A program made the position numbers and the translations under genes. Below are positions 53,765 to 61,336 of a DNA stretch of 64,000 bases, one piece after another; position 1 is the first letter of the stretch, and the number at the start of each line of letters is the position of its first letter. Source of the DNA: Paenibacillus periandrae (GTDB lineage Bacteria > Bacillota > Bacilli > Paenibacillales > NBRC-103111); the NCBI RefSeq assembly GCF_022458865.1, contig NZ_JAJNMU010000034.1, forward strand, positions 1 through 64,000, written 5' to 3'. The notes beneath the pieces were generated by a model. The model was not told the origin of the DNA. It did no database searches and saw nothing but the letters and a program-made list of their open reading frames with translations.

Positions 53765-54231
53765 ATGAAATGTTCACGATCAACTATTCAAGATGAAAAA
53801 CAACCTAGAGTGATATGGACAACAAGATATTTATCAGCGACGTTTCCGCTACCGATCATACTCTTGTACCTGAGGGCGGACAGTTGCTGCAGGGGATTGC
53901 TTATTTGAGCGATCGCTTTGATAGTGATGAACAACGCAAAACATATCTGGATGAGAAAAATATGCAGATGGAAGCCCTCTTCGATAAGCACTATCCAGGC
54001 TGGCGTGAAGTTACCGCGGTGAAACGCGTTTCCAAAAAAGCGATGGTCTCCAGCGTGAAAAACATTTCCACAAATAAATTACTGCCTACTCGTATAGAAA
54101 ATGTATCTTTCTTTTTCTGTGGAGATGGCTGTAAAGGTAAGGGCGAGCTTGCAGAACTAGCGTTCTCCAGCGCTCGAAGTATAGCATTATCCATTGTTCA
54201 GGAAGTTCATCAAGCATTACAAAGTCTTTAA
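53765..54231 (+). pseudogene. FAD-dependent oxidoreductase, C-terminal remnant behind an ECF promoter
   Basis: ATG 53765 opens MKCSRSTIQDEKQPRVIW; the reading then shifts one frame to DNKIFISDVSATDHTLVPEGGQLLQGIAYL, EALFDKHYPGWREVTAVKRVSKKAMVSSVKN and FFFCGDGCKGKGELAELAFSSARSIALSIV, the FAD-binding C-terminal motif of CrtI/amine-oxidase-like enzymes. About 300 N-terminal residues with the Rossmann fold are gone. Paralogous in type to the intact enzyme at 43320. Confidence 0.65.
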
Positions 54232-54239
54232 GTCAATCC

Positions 54240-54295
54240 ATAAAAGCTGACCCAGCTCTGACGGTTTTTGTTAGAGGTTTGGTCAGTTTTTTTAT
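54240..54295 (+). terminator. Probable terminator
   Basis: AAAGCTGACC (about 54243-54252) and GGTCAGTTTTTTT (about 54279-54291) form a long-loop hairpin followed by a T-run. Confidence 0.5.
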
Positions 54296-54582
54296 ACATT
54301 TGAATTGTTCAGATAGAATTGTTACTTGATAAAAAATTATTCTCATTGGTAACATCAGCCTTTGTTCCCTTTTCAAAGCTATATTGGAGTTGAAATATGT
54401 TATTTGCTTGCACTACTTTGCTATTCCTTGGGTTATATGCGAATTGTTCAACATTCTAACGTTTCCAGTGCTTCGATTACACGCTAAACACCCTTTACTT
54501 ATATTCATGATTTCTATTCCAGCAGAAATCGCTTTGATATATTTCGCTGGGGTACAGATTGAATGATTAATTTAAGTTTCTA

Positions 54583-54609
54583 TGTCACACATTGAAGTCG
54601 CCAATTGTC
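54583..54609 (+). promoter_or_regulatory. ECF41-type promoter 5 (TGTCACA-N16-TGTC)
   Basis: TGTCACA 54583-54589, TGTC 54606-54609; spacer identical to promoter 2. It lies 34 bases before the carboxymuconolactone decarboxylase start. Confidence 0.8.
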
Positions 54610-54643
54610 TTATAAGTGTCAAAAAAATAGGAGGAACACAATT

Positions 54644-55123
54644 ATGACTCAACGTTTAAATTACATGCAGCAATCACCAGAACTCTTCAAAGGAATGATG
54701 GAATTCAGCAACGCCGAGAAGGAAAGCGTAATTGAAGAGAGGATCCTCGATCTCGTTCACATCAGGGCTTCGCAAATGAATGGGTGCGGGTTCTGTTTGG
54801 ATATGCACGTCAAGCAAGCAAAAATCCACGGTGAAAGCGAGCTTCGCCTCTATCACATTTCGATATGGCGGGAATCGACGCTTTTTGTTCCACGCGAACG
54901 GGCTGCGCTGGCATGGACCGAGATCCTGACCAAACTGCCTGAGCAAGGTGTGCCCGACGAATTGTATAACCTTGTTCGTGGACAGTTGTCTGAAAAAGAA
55001 ATCTCGGATCTGACTTTCTCAGTTATGGCAATTAATGCATGGAATCGCATCAACGTAGCCTTCAAGACTGTACCGGGTTCGGCTGACGCAGCATTTGGAT
55101 TGACAAAAGCTGGTCTGAACTAA
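54644..55123 (+). CDS. Carboxymuconolactone decarboxylase (AhpD-like) family protein
   Basis: 159 residues with AATAGGAGGAACACAATT upstream. The redox pair is Cys48 and Cys51 in MNGCGFCLDMHVKQA, followed by the conserved His, as in AhpD-type peroxidatic helpers. Then ERAALAWTEILTKLP and a helical C-terminus ending AAFGLTKAGLN. CMD proteins are the best-known ECF41 targets, and promoter 5 sits directly in front. Followed 73 bases on by an NAD(P)-binding protein. The last 20 or so codons recur in inverted orientation at 57663. Confidence 0.9.
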   Translation: MTQRLNYMQQSPELFKGMMEFSNAEKESVIEERILDLVHIRASQMNGCGFCLDMHVKQAKIHGESELRLYHISIWRESTLFVPRERAALAWTEILTKLPEQGVPDELYNLVRGQLSEKEISDLTFSVMAINAWNRINVAFKTVPGSADAAFGLTKAGLN

Positions 55124-55196
55124 TTATTTACAAAAGCAATGTATACGTTTATACATCTCTAGCCATTATATTACGCATAAACTAGGAGGAATTAAT

Positions 55197-55955
55197 TTGA
55201 AAATTGTAGTTATTGGTGGAAGTGGACTCATTGGATCAAAACTTGTAAACAACCTTCGTGGGCTTGGCCATGAGGTAGTGGCGGCATCACCTTCCTTAGG
55301 CGTCAACACGATCACTGGCGTAGGACTCTCTGAAGCGCTTAGCGGCGCTCAGGTTGTCGTCGACGTGACAAACTCGCCTTCGTTTGAGGACGAGGCAGTT
55401 ATGGAGTTCTTCGTGACTTCAAATAAGAACCTTCTTGCTGCTGAAGCAGCCGCTGGAGTAAGTCATCACGTTGCGCTGTCGGTCGTTGGTACCGACCGTC
55501 TTCTCCAAAGTGGTTATTTCCGCGCGAAAATGGCCCAAGAAGAGCTAATCACGACTTCCAAGGTTCCATATACGATCGTCCGCGCGACGCAGTTCTTCGA
55601 GTTCGTCGGCAGCATCGCCTATGTGGCTACTGAAGGGGAAACCGTTCGTTTGCCTTCCGCCCTTACGCAGCCTATCGTTTCGGATGATCTTGCAGCCGTG
55701 TTGGTCGATTTCACACTTGGGGCGCCAGTGAATGGCATTGTCGAGGTGGCTGGCCCAGAACAGTTTCGTCTCGACGAACTCGTTCGACAATTCTTGAGCG
55801 CAAATCAAGACACACGTCAGGTTGTCACAGACGCCAACGCGCTCTACTTCGGATCAGTGGTGAATGATCAATCTCTCGTTCCGAGCGATAGCAACGCGCG
55901 CATTACTACCACACGTTTCCAGGATTGGCTCAGCCGTTCCACGTCTCAGGGATAA
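55197..55955 (+). CDS. NmrA-like NAD(P)-binding atypical SDR
   Basis: 252 residues from TTG 55197 with CTAGGAGGAATTAA upstream. Rossmann motif VVIGGSGLIGSKLV (residues 4-17), then VVDVTNSPSF, SHHVALSVVGTDRL and GYFRAKMAQEELI (YxxxK-like YFRAK), PYTIVRATQFFEF. No other catalytic residues are evident. Probably co-transcribed with the CMD gene from promoter 5. NAD-dependent epimerases/SDRs are a known ECF41 context. Ends at a terminator. Confidence 0.85.
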   Translation: MKIVVIGGSGLIGSKLVNNLRGLGHEVVAASPSLGVNTITGVGLSEALSGAQVVVDVTNSPSFEDEAVMEFFVTSNKNLLAAEAAAGVSHHVALSVVGTDRLLQSGYFRAKMAQEELITTSKVPYTIVRATQFFEFVGSIAYVATEGETVRLPSALTQPIVSDDLAAVLVDFTLGAPVNGIVEVAGPEQFRLDELVRQFLSANQDTRQVVTDANALYFGSVVNDQSLVPSDSNARITTTRFQDWLSRSTSQG

Positions 55956-55971
55956 TTCATCAAGGGTATAA

Positions 55972-56020
55972 ATGAAAAGGAGAATCGATCATTTACGGGT
56001 CTCCTTTTCATTTGTTTTAG
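55972..56020 (+). terminator. Rho-independent terminator
   Basis: AATGAAAAGGAGA (55972-55984) pairs with TCTCCTTTTCATT (about 56000-56012), then TGTTTT. Confidence 0.65.
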
Positions 56021-56131
56021 TGTTTCTGGAGGATTGCTCGAAGCTCAATTAACCAACATACATGTTACTTAGCTTGCGATGTTCAGAGAGTAATGGAAAA
56101 TTTGTAGAGCGCTAGCCTTTTGGTTGGCGCT

Positions 56132-56345
56132 TTATTGTTCGAGTATCTTGATGGTGATTTGTTCGAGTTCATTTTCAGAAAAAGCTCCAGAAAAGCCTTG
56201 TTAATGGCATCCTTTAGTCTAAATAATTCGTCTGACAATTTTGGTTGCATCCCCATGCTTCTCTTGCTTCCTCCAGTAAATAAACACTTTCGTTCTTGTT
56301 GTTGAATAAGGAACAAAAGCGATCCTAATAGCGATTGAATTCCCT
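56132..56345 (-). pseudogene. Probable MarR-family regulator remnant
   Basis: Minus-strand pieces in different frames: DNKNESVYLLEEAREAW-like (the D-x-R-x-K-x-V-x-LT segment) and FSGAFSENELEQITIKILEQ, the usual MarR C-terminal helix (GFSEEELEQL), to TAA at 56132-56134. The weak matches make this tentative, but a MarR-like palindrome lies between it and the SDR gene at 56428. Confidence 0.4.
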
Positions 56346-56383
56346 TCACAGCTCTATGCAATGATAATCAACGAGCTCCGATT

Positions 56384-56401
56384 AATCAACGCGTGTTGAT
56401 T
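56384..56401. promoter_or_regulatory. MarR-type palindromic operator
   Basis: AATCAAC-GCGT-GTTGATT at 56384-56401, perfect 7-base arms, 27 bases before the SDR start. The spacing and ATCAAC arms are typical of MarR sites. Confidence 0.5.
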
Positions 56402-56427
56402 TTACAAACAAATAGGAGGTCACGTTT

Positions 56428-57345
56428 ATGGGAAACATATGGACAACTGATCAGATGCCTAATCAAGAGGGAAAAAGGGTTGTGATTACAGGTGCGAGCA
56501 GTGGAATTGGGTATGAAACCGCACGGGCATTTGCTGCAAAAGGGGCAGAGGTGGTTTTTGCAATCCGTAATTTAGAAAAAGGAGAAGAGGTCGCCAGAAA
56601 ACTTAAGAAGGAGTATCCGGGTGCAGTTCTGAAACTTATGAAACTGGATCTTAGTAATCTCGCCAGCGTCCGTAATTTTGCCCATGAGTATCAGCAAACT
56701 TTTGATTCACTCACTTTGTTAATCAACAACGCTGGCGTCATGACCCCACCGTATCAAAAAACCAAGGACGGTTTTGAACTCCAGTTCGGCAGTAATCATC
56801 TCGGTCATTTTGCACTCACAGGACTTTTGTTACCTACAATGAGTAATATCCAATCTTCTCGTGTTGTTACTCTAAGTAGCACAGCTATAAACGGAGCCAA
56901 AATTAATTTCGAAAATCTGGATGGCAGTAAAGGTTATAACAGGGTAAAATTCTATGGCCAGAGTAAGTTGGCGAATTTATTATTTGCCCAAGAACTGAAT
57001 GTACGTCTGAAGGCAAGCGGTTCAAAGACTATCAGTTTGGGCAGTCACCCTGGCAGAGCAAATACCAATCTGTTCTCGCTTGGATCTGATAAAACCGGCC
57101 CCTTAATGAAATTAGTGAAGATACTCTTAGGAACACAATCAGCGGAAATGGGAGCTTTACCGACACTGTATGCAGCAACTTATCCAAAGCTCACAGGGAG
57201 TGAATACATCGGTCCGGATGGAGAAGGTGGAATCAAAGGCTATCCTAAAATTGATACATCCGTGATGAAAAAATATGACCCTCAGATAACCAAACAGTTG
57301 TGGGACGTGTCGGAGTCTCTGACAGGTATTTCATATTTATCTTAG
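56428..57345 (+). CDS. SDR-family oxidoreductase (retinol-dehydrogenase-like)
   Basis: 305 residues with AATAGGAGGTCACGTTT upstream. VVITGASSGIGYETARAFAAKGAEV (residues 18-42), LLINNAGVMTPPY (about 98), SNHLGHFALT (about 117), catalytic VTLSSTA and YGQSKLANLLFAQELN (about 172-187). This longer SDR type (light-dependent-protochlorophyllide/retinol-dehydrogenase-like) is used on lipophilic carbonyls. It is probably controlled by a MarR-like repressor at the palindrome just upstream. Confidence 0.85.
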   Translation: MGNIWTTDQMPNQEGKRVVITGASSGIGYETARAFAAKGAEVVFAIRNLEKGEEVARKLKKEYPGAVLKLMKLDLSNLASVRNFAHEYQQTFDSLTLLINNAGVMTPPYQKTKDGFELQFGSNHLGHFALTGLLLPTMSNIQSSRVVTLSSTAINGAKINFENLDGSKGYNRVKFYGQSKLANLLFAQELNVRLKASGSKTISLGSHPGRANTNLFSLGSDKTGPLMKLVKILLGTQSAEMGALPTLYAATYPKLTGSEYIGPDGEGGIKGYPKIDTSVMKKYDPQITKQLWDVSESLTGISYLS

Positions 57346-57387
57346 AGTGAGGGGATTATTCCGTCTTAGGACAGAACATTCTTTTAA

Positions 57388-57440
57388 TATAGTCCGCTTA
57401 AATGCGGGCTTTTATTTAGTTATCGGATCAAGTATTAGTC
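57388..57440. repeat. Degenerate transposon-end repeat, copy 4
   Basis: CGCTTAAATGCGGGCTTTTATTTAGTTATCGGATCAAGTATTAGTCC aligns with 30903-30950 (copy 3) and with the GGATCAAGTTCTTGTC part of copy 2. The TGTCGGG terminus is not visible. Confidence 0.4.
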
Positions 57441-57561
57441 CAATTCACCATTCCGATCCAGCGATCCCAGGTTGCGCTTCCAATAAGGTGGACGGGAAGC
57501 TCCCAGTTGTTCACTTTCCTAAGGTGATGAGTGAGAGAACGTCGGCTTTTCTCACAAACAA

Positions 57562-57592
57562 ACAAAGAACCCTTCGCAGGGTTCTTTGTGGG
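57562..57592. terminator. Hairpin, possible terminator
   Basis: ACAAAGAACCC pairs with AGGGTTCTTTGT (57562-57589). No strong T-run. Confidence 0.45.
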
Positions 57593-57662
57593 AATACATA
57601 ATGAAATTCGGGAACATAAGCGCGCGGCAAGGCACGCGAACTTTACTTTACTTTTGTAATAG

Positions 57663-57729
57663 ATTAGCTCAGACCAGCTTTCGTCAATCCAAATGCTGCG
57701 TCAGCCGAACGCGGCACAGTCTTTGAAGT
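57663..57729 (-). pseudogene. Carboxymuconolactone decarboxylase C-terminal fragment (inverted duplicate)
   Basis: Minus strand reads KTVPRSADAAFGLTKAGLS plus stop, nearly identical in DNA and protein to the end of the CMD gene at 55060-55123. It abuts promoter 6 exactly at 57730. Confidence 0.75.
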
Positions 57730-57756
57730 TGTCACACAATGACACCTTCAATTGTC
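57730..57756 (+). promoter_or_regulatory. ECF41-type promoter 6 (TGTCACA-N16-TGTC)
   Basis: TGTCACA 57730-57736, TGTC 57753-57756, then TTATTAGTGTCTGAAC. It lies 48 bases before the cytochrome b558 gene. Confidence 0.75.
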
Positions 57757-57804
57757 TTATTAGTGTCTGAACAAAGCATTACGAAAGGAAAGGAGCGATT
57801 ATTA

Positions 57805-58437
57805 ATGAAGGGAAATTCATATCACTGGCGCAAGCTGCACTCACTACTCGGGGTGATTCCTCTCGGGGGCTTTATTCTTGTGCATGCATTGCTTAACTTT
57901 CAATCCTTTGAGCGCGGACCGGAAGGGTTCGCTAACGGCGTGCATTTTATCAACAGCCTGCCTCTTTTACCGTTTCTTGAGATATTTGGGATATACCTTC
58001 CGATATTGTTTCACGGCATATATGGCCTATACATGGCCTATCTGTCCAAACTGAACTCGGTACAATACAAGTTCAGCCGTAATTGGGCGTTCACACTGCA
58101 ACGTATTACTGGGATTCTTACATTTATCTTCGTTTTTTGGCATTTTTTTAATACTCGTTTTCAAATTTACATAGGAAATAATACGCATGAGGAACTTGGT
58201 TCCACGATGCATCAAATTGCCACGAATTCAGTGTTCTTTGTTATTTACGTCATTGGTGTATTGTCCGCGGTATTCCATTTCAGCAATGGACTTTGGGCTT
58301 TCCTGATTAGCTGGGGCATCACGATTTCCCCTCGAGCACAAAAAGTTTCATCTAATATTTGTATGGTTGTATTTGTACTTATTTCTGTGTTGTTCCTTTT
58401 TTCGCTCATTGCTTTCACTGGCGAAGAATTCAAATAA
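57805..58437 (+). CDS. sdhC: Orphan succinate dehydrogenase cytochrome b558 subunit (SdhC-like)
   Basis: 210 residues with GAAAGGAAAGGAGCGATT upstream. Five membrane helices: LHSLLGVIPLGGFILVHALLN, FLEIFGIYLPILFHGIYGLYMAY, ITGILTFIFVFWHFF, SVFFVIYVIGVLSAVFHFSNGLW and a final helix. Histidines at HSLLG, VHALLN, FHGIYG and FWHFF fit the di-heme ligand pattern of Bacillus SdhC. No sdhA or sdhB lies nearby; genomes usually carry sdhCAB elsewhere, so this is probably a second copy. It follows ECF41-type promoter 6. Confidence 0.85.
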   Translation: MKGNSYHWRKLHSLLGVIPLGGFILVHALLNFQSFERGPEGFANGVHFINSLPLLPFLEIFGIYLPILFHGIYGLYMAYLSKLNSVQYKFSRNWAFTLQRITGILTFIFVFWHFFNTRFQIYIGNNTHEELGSTMHQIATNSVFFVIYVIGVLSAVFHFSNGLWAFLISWGITISPRAQKVSSNICMVVFVLISVLFLFSLIAFTGEEFK

Positions 58438-58544
58438 ATAGCTATCCTTCTCCTAATCAAGACGCTCATTCTCGTGTATTTTGCTTTTTTGCTTTTTGGG
58501 CATCTGGAGTTTGAACAATACAGAACAGAAAGGAATGAAGTCGT

Positions 58545-58805
58545 ATGAGCAGTAGGAATTGTCCGGTTTGCCAGGTAGGTGTTGTTGAGCCTGTTGGTTA
58601 CTTTGAATTAAAGGAGGGACCACTTGAATTTACACTCGACCATTTTCCGCCATCAAATAAAGCGACAATCACCATTGGGTTGTGTAATAGGGAACCATGT
58701 CAGTATGTAGGAACGGGGACAGCACCGGAATCACTTAATCCGGCCAAGAAATTACTAAAAGATCTCATTCTATCTCTGGATCAAAGAACGCGGTTAAAGC
58801 AATAA
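58545..58805 (+). CDS. Small zinc-ribbon-like protein, paralogue B
   Basis: 86 residues with AGAAAGGAATGAAGTCGT upstream. MSSRNCPVCQVGVVEPVGYFELKEGPLEFTLDHF, then GLCNREPCQYVGTG: the CPxC and CxxxxC pairs are conserved with the copy at 53256. It lies 107 bases after the cytochrome b558 gene with no clear terminator between, so the two could share promoter 6. Function unknown. Confidence 0.7.
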   Translation: MSSRNCPVCQVGVVEPVGYFELKEGPLEFTLDHFPPSNKATITIGLCNREPCQYVGTGTAPESLNPAKKLLKDLILSLDQRTRLKQ

Positions 58806-58811
58806 CACGAT

Positions 58812-59027
58812 GTGGCCGAGCTGATATTGGCTACCTTAAGAAGCCCCTCAAGTCCTGTTCAGACAGGGAATAAATTATGTGAAAAGTACAATGTGAACGT
58901 TGGTTTCACTAATTCTAAAGAGTTTACAAGCGAGAGTTCAAAAAGGGAGTTCGAATTAATCATGGACTACTTTAGATTTACAGAGCAACTCTATCTTGGT
59001 TCAAAAAAACGAGGTTATAGTACATAA
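58812..59027 (+). CDS. Short hypothetical frame, doubtful
   Basis: GTG 58812, 71 codons (MAELILATLRSPSSPV, then EFTSESSKREFELIMDYFRF). No ribosome binding site and no recognised family; it may be the end of a lost gene. Confidence 0.25.
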   Translation: MAELILATLRSPSSPVQTGNKLCEKYNVNVGFTNSKEFTSESSKREFELIMDYFRFTEQLYLGSKKRGYST

Positions 59028-59137
59028 TTGCTTAAGCTCAAAATGTTATTAAATCCTTTTAAAGCCTTGTTTACATTCCTAAACTAGTTAACCAATTCGT
59101 AGTTTTAGAGAAAGAACTCACCAAACGAAATATGATT

Positions 59138-59165
59138 AGAAACGACTCTATCGGGTCGTTTTCTT
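59138..59165 (+). terminator. Rho-independent terminator
   Basis: AACGACTC...GGGTCGTT stem followed by TTCTTTATTTTTA. The stretch 59028-59359 otherwise holds no gene. Confidence 0.55.
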
Positions 59166-59359
59166 TATTTTTATTTTCCGGCATCTCACCGCTGAGGATT
59201 TGTTTTGTTTTTAGATTTTCTAAGTCTAGATCATTTGGTTTAAATAATATGTCAAAAGTATTTCAAAACAAATTTGTAATTTAGACAATATACCCCGAAA
59301 TCCATTTCAAAACTTTATTTGTCATTTTATTTTTACGAAAAAAGCCAACAAGCCCTTGA

Positions 59360-60358
59360 GCAGTTAGACAATCGAATAAAAATATTCGTGAGCTGGAAAA
59401 AATTAATACTGAAATGGAGAAAACAGCGCTGGGAATCTCTTATACTGTTGCTGATATTGTTAATGCAATAAATAACGAGCTAGCTGAAGAATTACGCAAT
59501 TATAAGCGCCAAAGGTCATCTCAAGAGAGTAAATTGAAAAGAATCCGAAAGGATCTATCTAACAGGGAGTCACTGAATGGTCAGCAGTTTCGAAAATTGA
59601 CTGATTCTTTTCCGAGTGTAAATTTAGAGAAACTTAAAGATATTGAAAAATTCCATGAATCTATCACGAATATCCTTCATGATTAATTGATAAAGGCTGA
59701 GAAGGAAATCAGCATCGAACTTGAGTATCTCCTACACAAGATTGCTGAAACCGAAGAAAAGTTAACAAATATCGTTGCCAACAAGTCAGTCTCAAAGGAA
59801 GTAATCCAACCATTAATTGAGTTGTCCTCTGTTTTGTACCAAAAACGAAATGAAAATACTGCTTACATCAAAAAACTATCAGTGGCTGACGATTTAAAAT
59901 CTACGAAGGAAAAACTGTCGCTTGTAAAAAGTGAAATAATTATTGAAGTTTGCAATATTATCAACAACAAGATAGAGAGCTTTAATCAAATTGTGCATAA
60001 AGACGGTAGGCGGTCTCCGAAGATTGTTTTAACAGAAAAAAATTATTCATATGGCATTGAAGATAACACAGGTACTGGGGAAGCTTATACAAACTTGATT
60101 ACGTTTGATCTGGCGATACTTGAATTAACAGATCTCCCGATCTTGATTCATGATTCGATGCTATTTAAGAATATTGAAAACAGTTCAATTGAGAACATAA
60201 TTGATATCTATAATGTTTTTGGAAAACAGATATTCGTTTCCATTGATGAAATCGAGAAATATAGTAAGGAAACTAAAAAGATCATTCAAAGTAAAAAGGT
60301 TCTGGAATTGACCAGAACAAAGTTACTGTTTATAAAAGATTGGCGTAAGAACAAATAA
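59360..60358 (+). pseudogene. DUF2326-domain protein (ABC-3C system ATPase), truncated with internal stop
   Basis: Coiled-coil rich reading KNIRELEKINTEMEKTA...VADIVNAINNELAEEL...SITNILHD, a TAA at 59684-59686, then in the same frame LIKAEKEISIELEYLLHK. The conserved DUF2326 end follows: IESFNQIVHKDGRRSPKIVL, TNLITFDLAILELTDLPILIHDSMLFKNIE (Walker-B-like region, D-loop analogue) and IFVSIDEIEKYS. The N-terminal Walker A half is missing. DUF2326 proteins are the SMC-like ATPases of ABC three-component (ABC-3C) defence-type systems. An IS110 remnant follows. Confidence 0.65.
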
Positions 60359-60374
60359 TAGCAGAGCAGCATTA

Positions 60375-61282
60375 GGAATATTATATGGTAAAGTAATCGC
60401 TCAACTGGTCAAAGATGGAAGGTGCGCTGTACCCAATCTTCCTCAGGGCGTCTACGCTGAACTACCGGAAGCAATGAAAATTCGCGATCATCTGTCGACT
60501 GATCGGAGCGTGGTGCAGGGACGTGTCCATAATTGGCTAGACCGGTATTTTCCAGAGTTCCTTACGGTATTTAAGGATTGGGAGTGCAAGTCAGCCTTCC
60601 ACTTACTAAGCCTTTATTTACTGCCGCATGAGCTTGTTTCCCTTTCAGACGAAAACCTTGCTTCTACATCTAAGAGAAGTTGCAAAGCGTGGACTTGGAC
60701 TGGGTCGCGTGAAGAGTTTGAAGGCAGCTGCCGGTCGTTCTGTGGGCATAAAACAAGGTTCACAGCTTGCCAAGATGGAGCTGCGTCTTCTATTGACCCC
60801 ATATGAACTGCTGCAAAAGAAGTTTGAAGAATTGGATACAAATTCCGTTCGTCCCGCAATTGTTAGCGATTAAAGGGATTGGCAGAGACACCATTGCCGG
60901 ATTTCTCGCTGAAGTAGGCGACATTGAGCAATACCGTCATCCAAAGCAGATCATAAAGCTTGCTGGGCTGAATCTGAAAGAAAACACCTCCGGTAAGCAC
61001 AAGGGGCAAGCTAAAATTACGAAGAGAGGCAGGAAACGTCTTCGAGCCTTACTCTTCCGTGTGATGATGCCGTTGGTGGCCAAGAACGCAGCCTTTAAAG
61101 CGTTGCACGAATACTACACCAAACGACCGGATAATCCTTTGAAAAAGATGCAGTCCCTCATCGCCTTATGCAATAAGCTCATTCGGGTGCTGTTCGGCAT
61201 CTTGAAAAAGGGACATGAATTCAATGAAAGCAAGATGATGCAAGATATCCCTCGATTCGCAGAGTTACTGAAGGCAGCTTAA
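60375..61282 (+). pseudogene. IS110-family transposase, 5'-truncated and frameshifted
   Basis: YGKVIAQLVKDGRCAVPNLPQG, SVVQGRVHNWLDRYFPEFLTVFKDWE, then shifts near 60640 (HLREVAKRGLGLGRVKSLKAAAGRSVG) and near 60845 (LLAIKGIGRDTIAGFLAEVGDIEQYRHPKQIIKLAGLNLKENTSGKHKGQAKITKRG). It ends KGHEFNESKMMQDIP. The first 90-100 residues (RuvC-like start) are missing. Confidence 0.85.
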
Positions 61283-61336
61283 ATGTAGATATGATGAGAA
61301 ATTAAGATCGTAGCGACAACAGATAAAGAAGCACGG

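Noticed and set aside
57347-57601. 84-codon frame after the SDR gene
   Set aside because: It crosses a transposon-end repeat and a terminator-like hairpin; no protein-like conservation.
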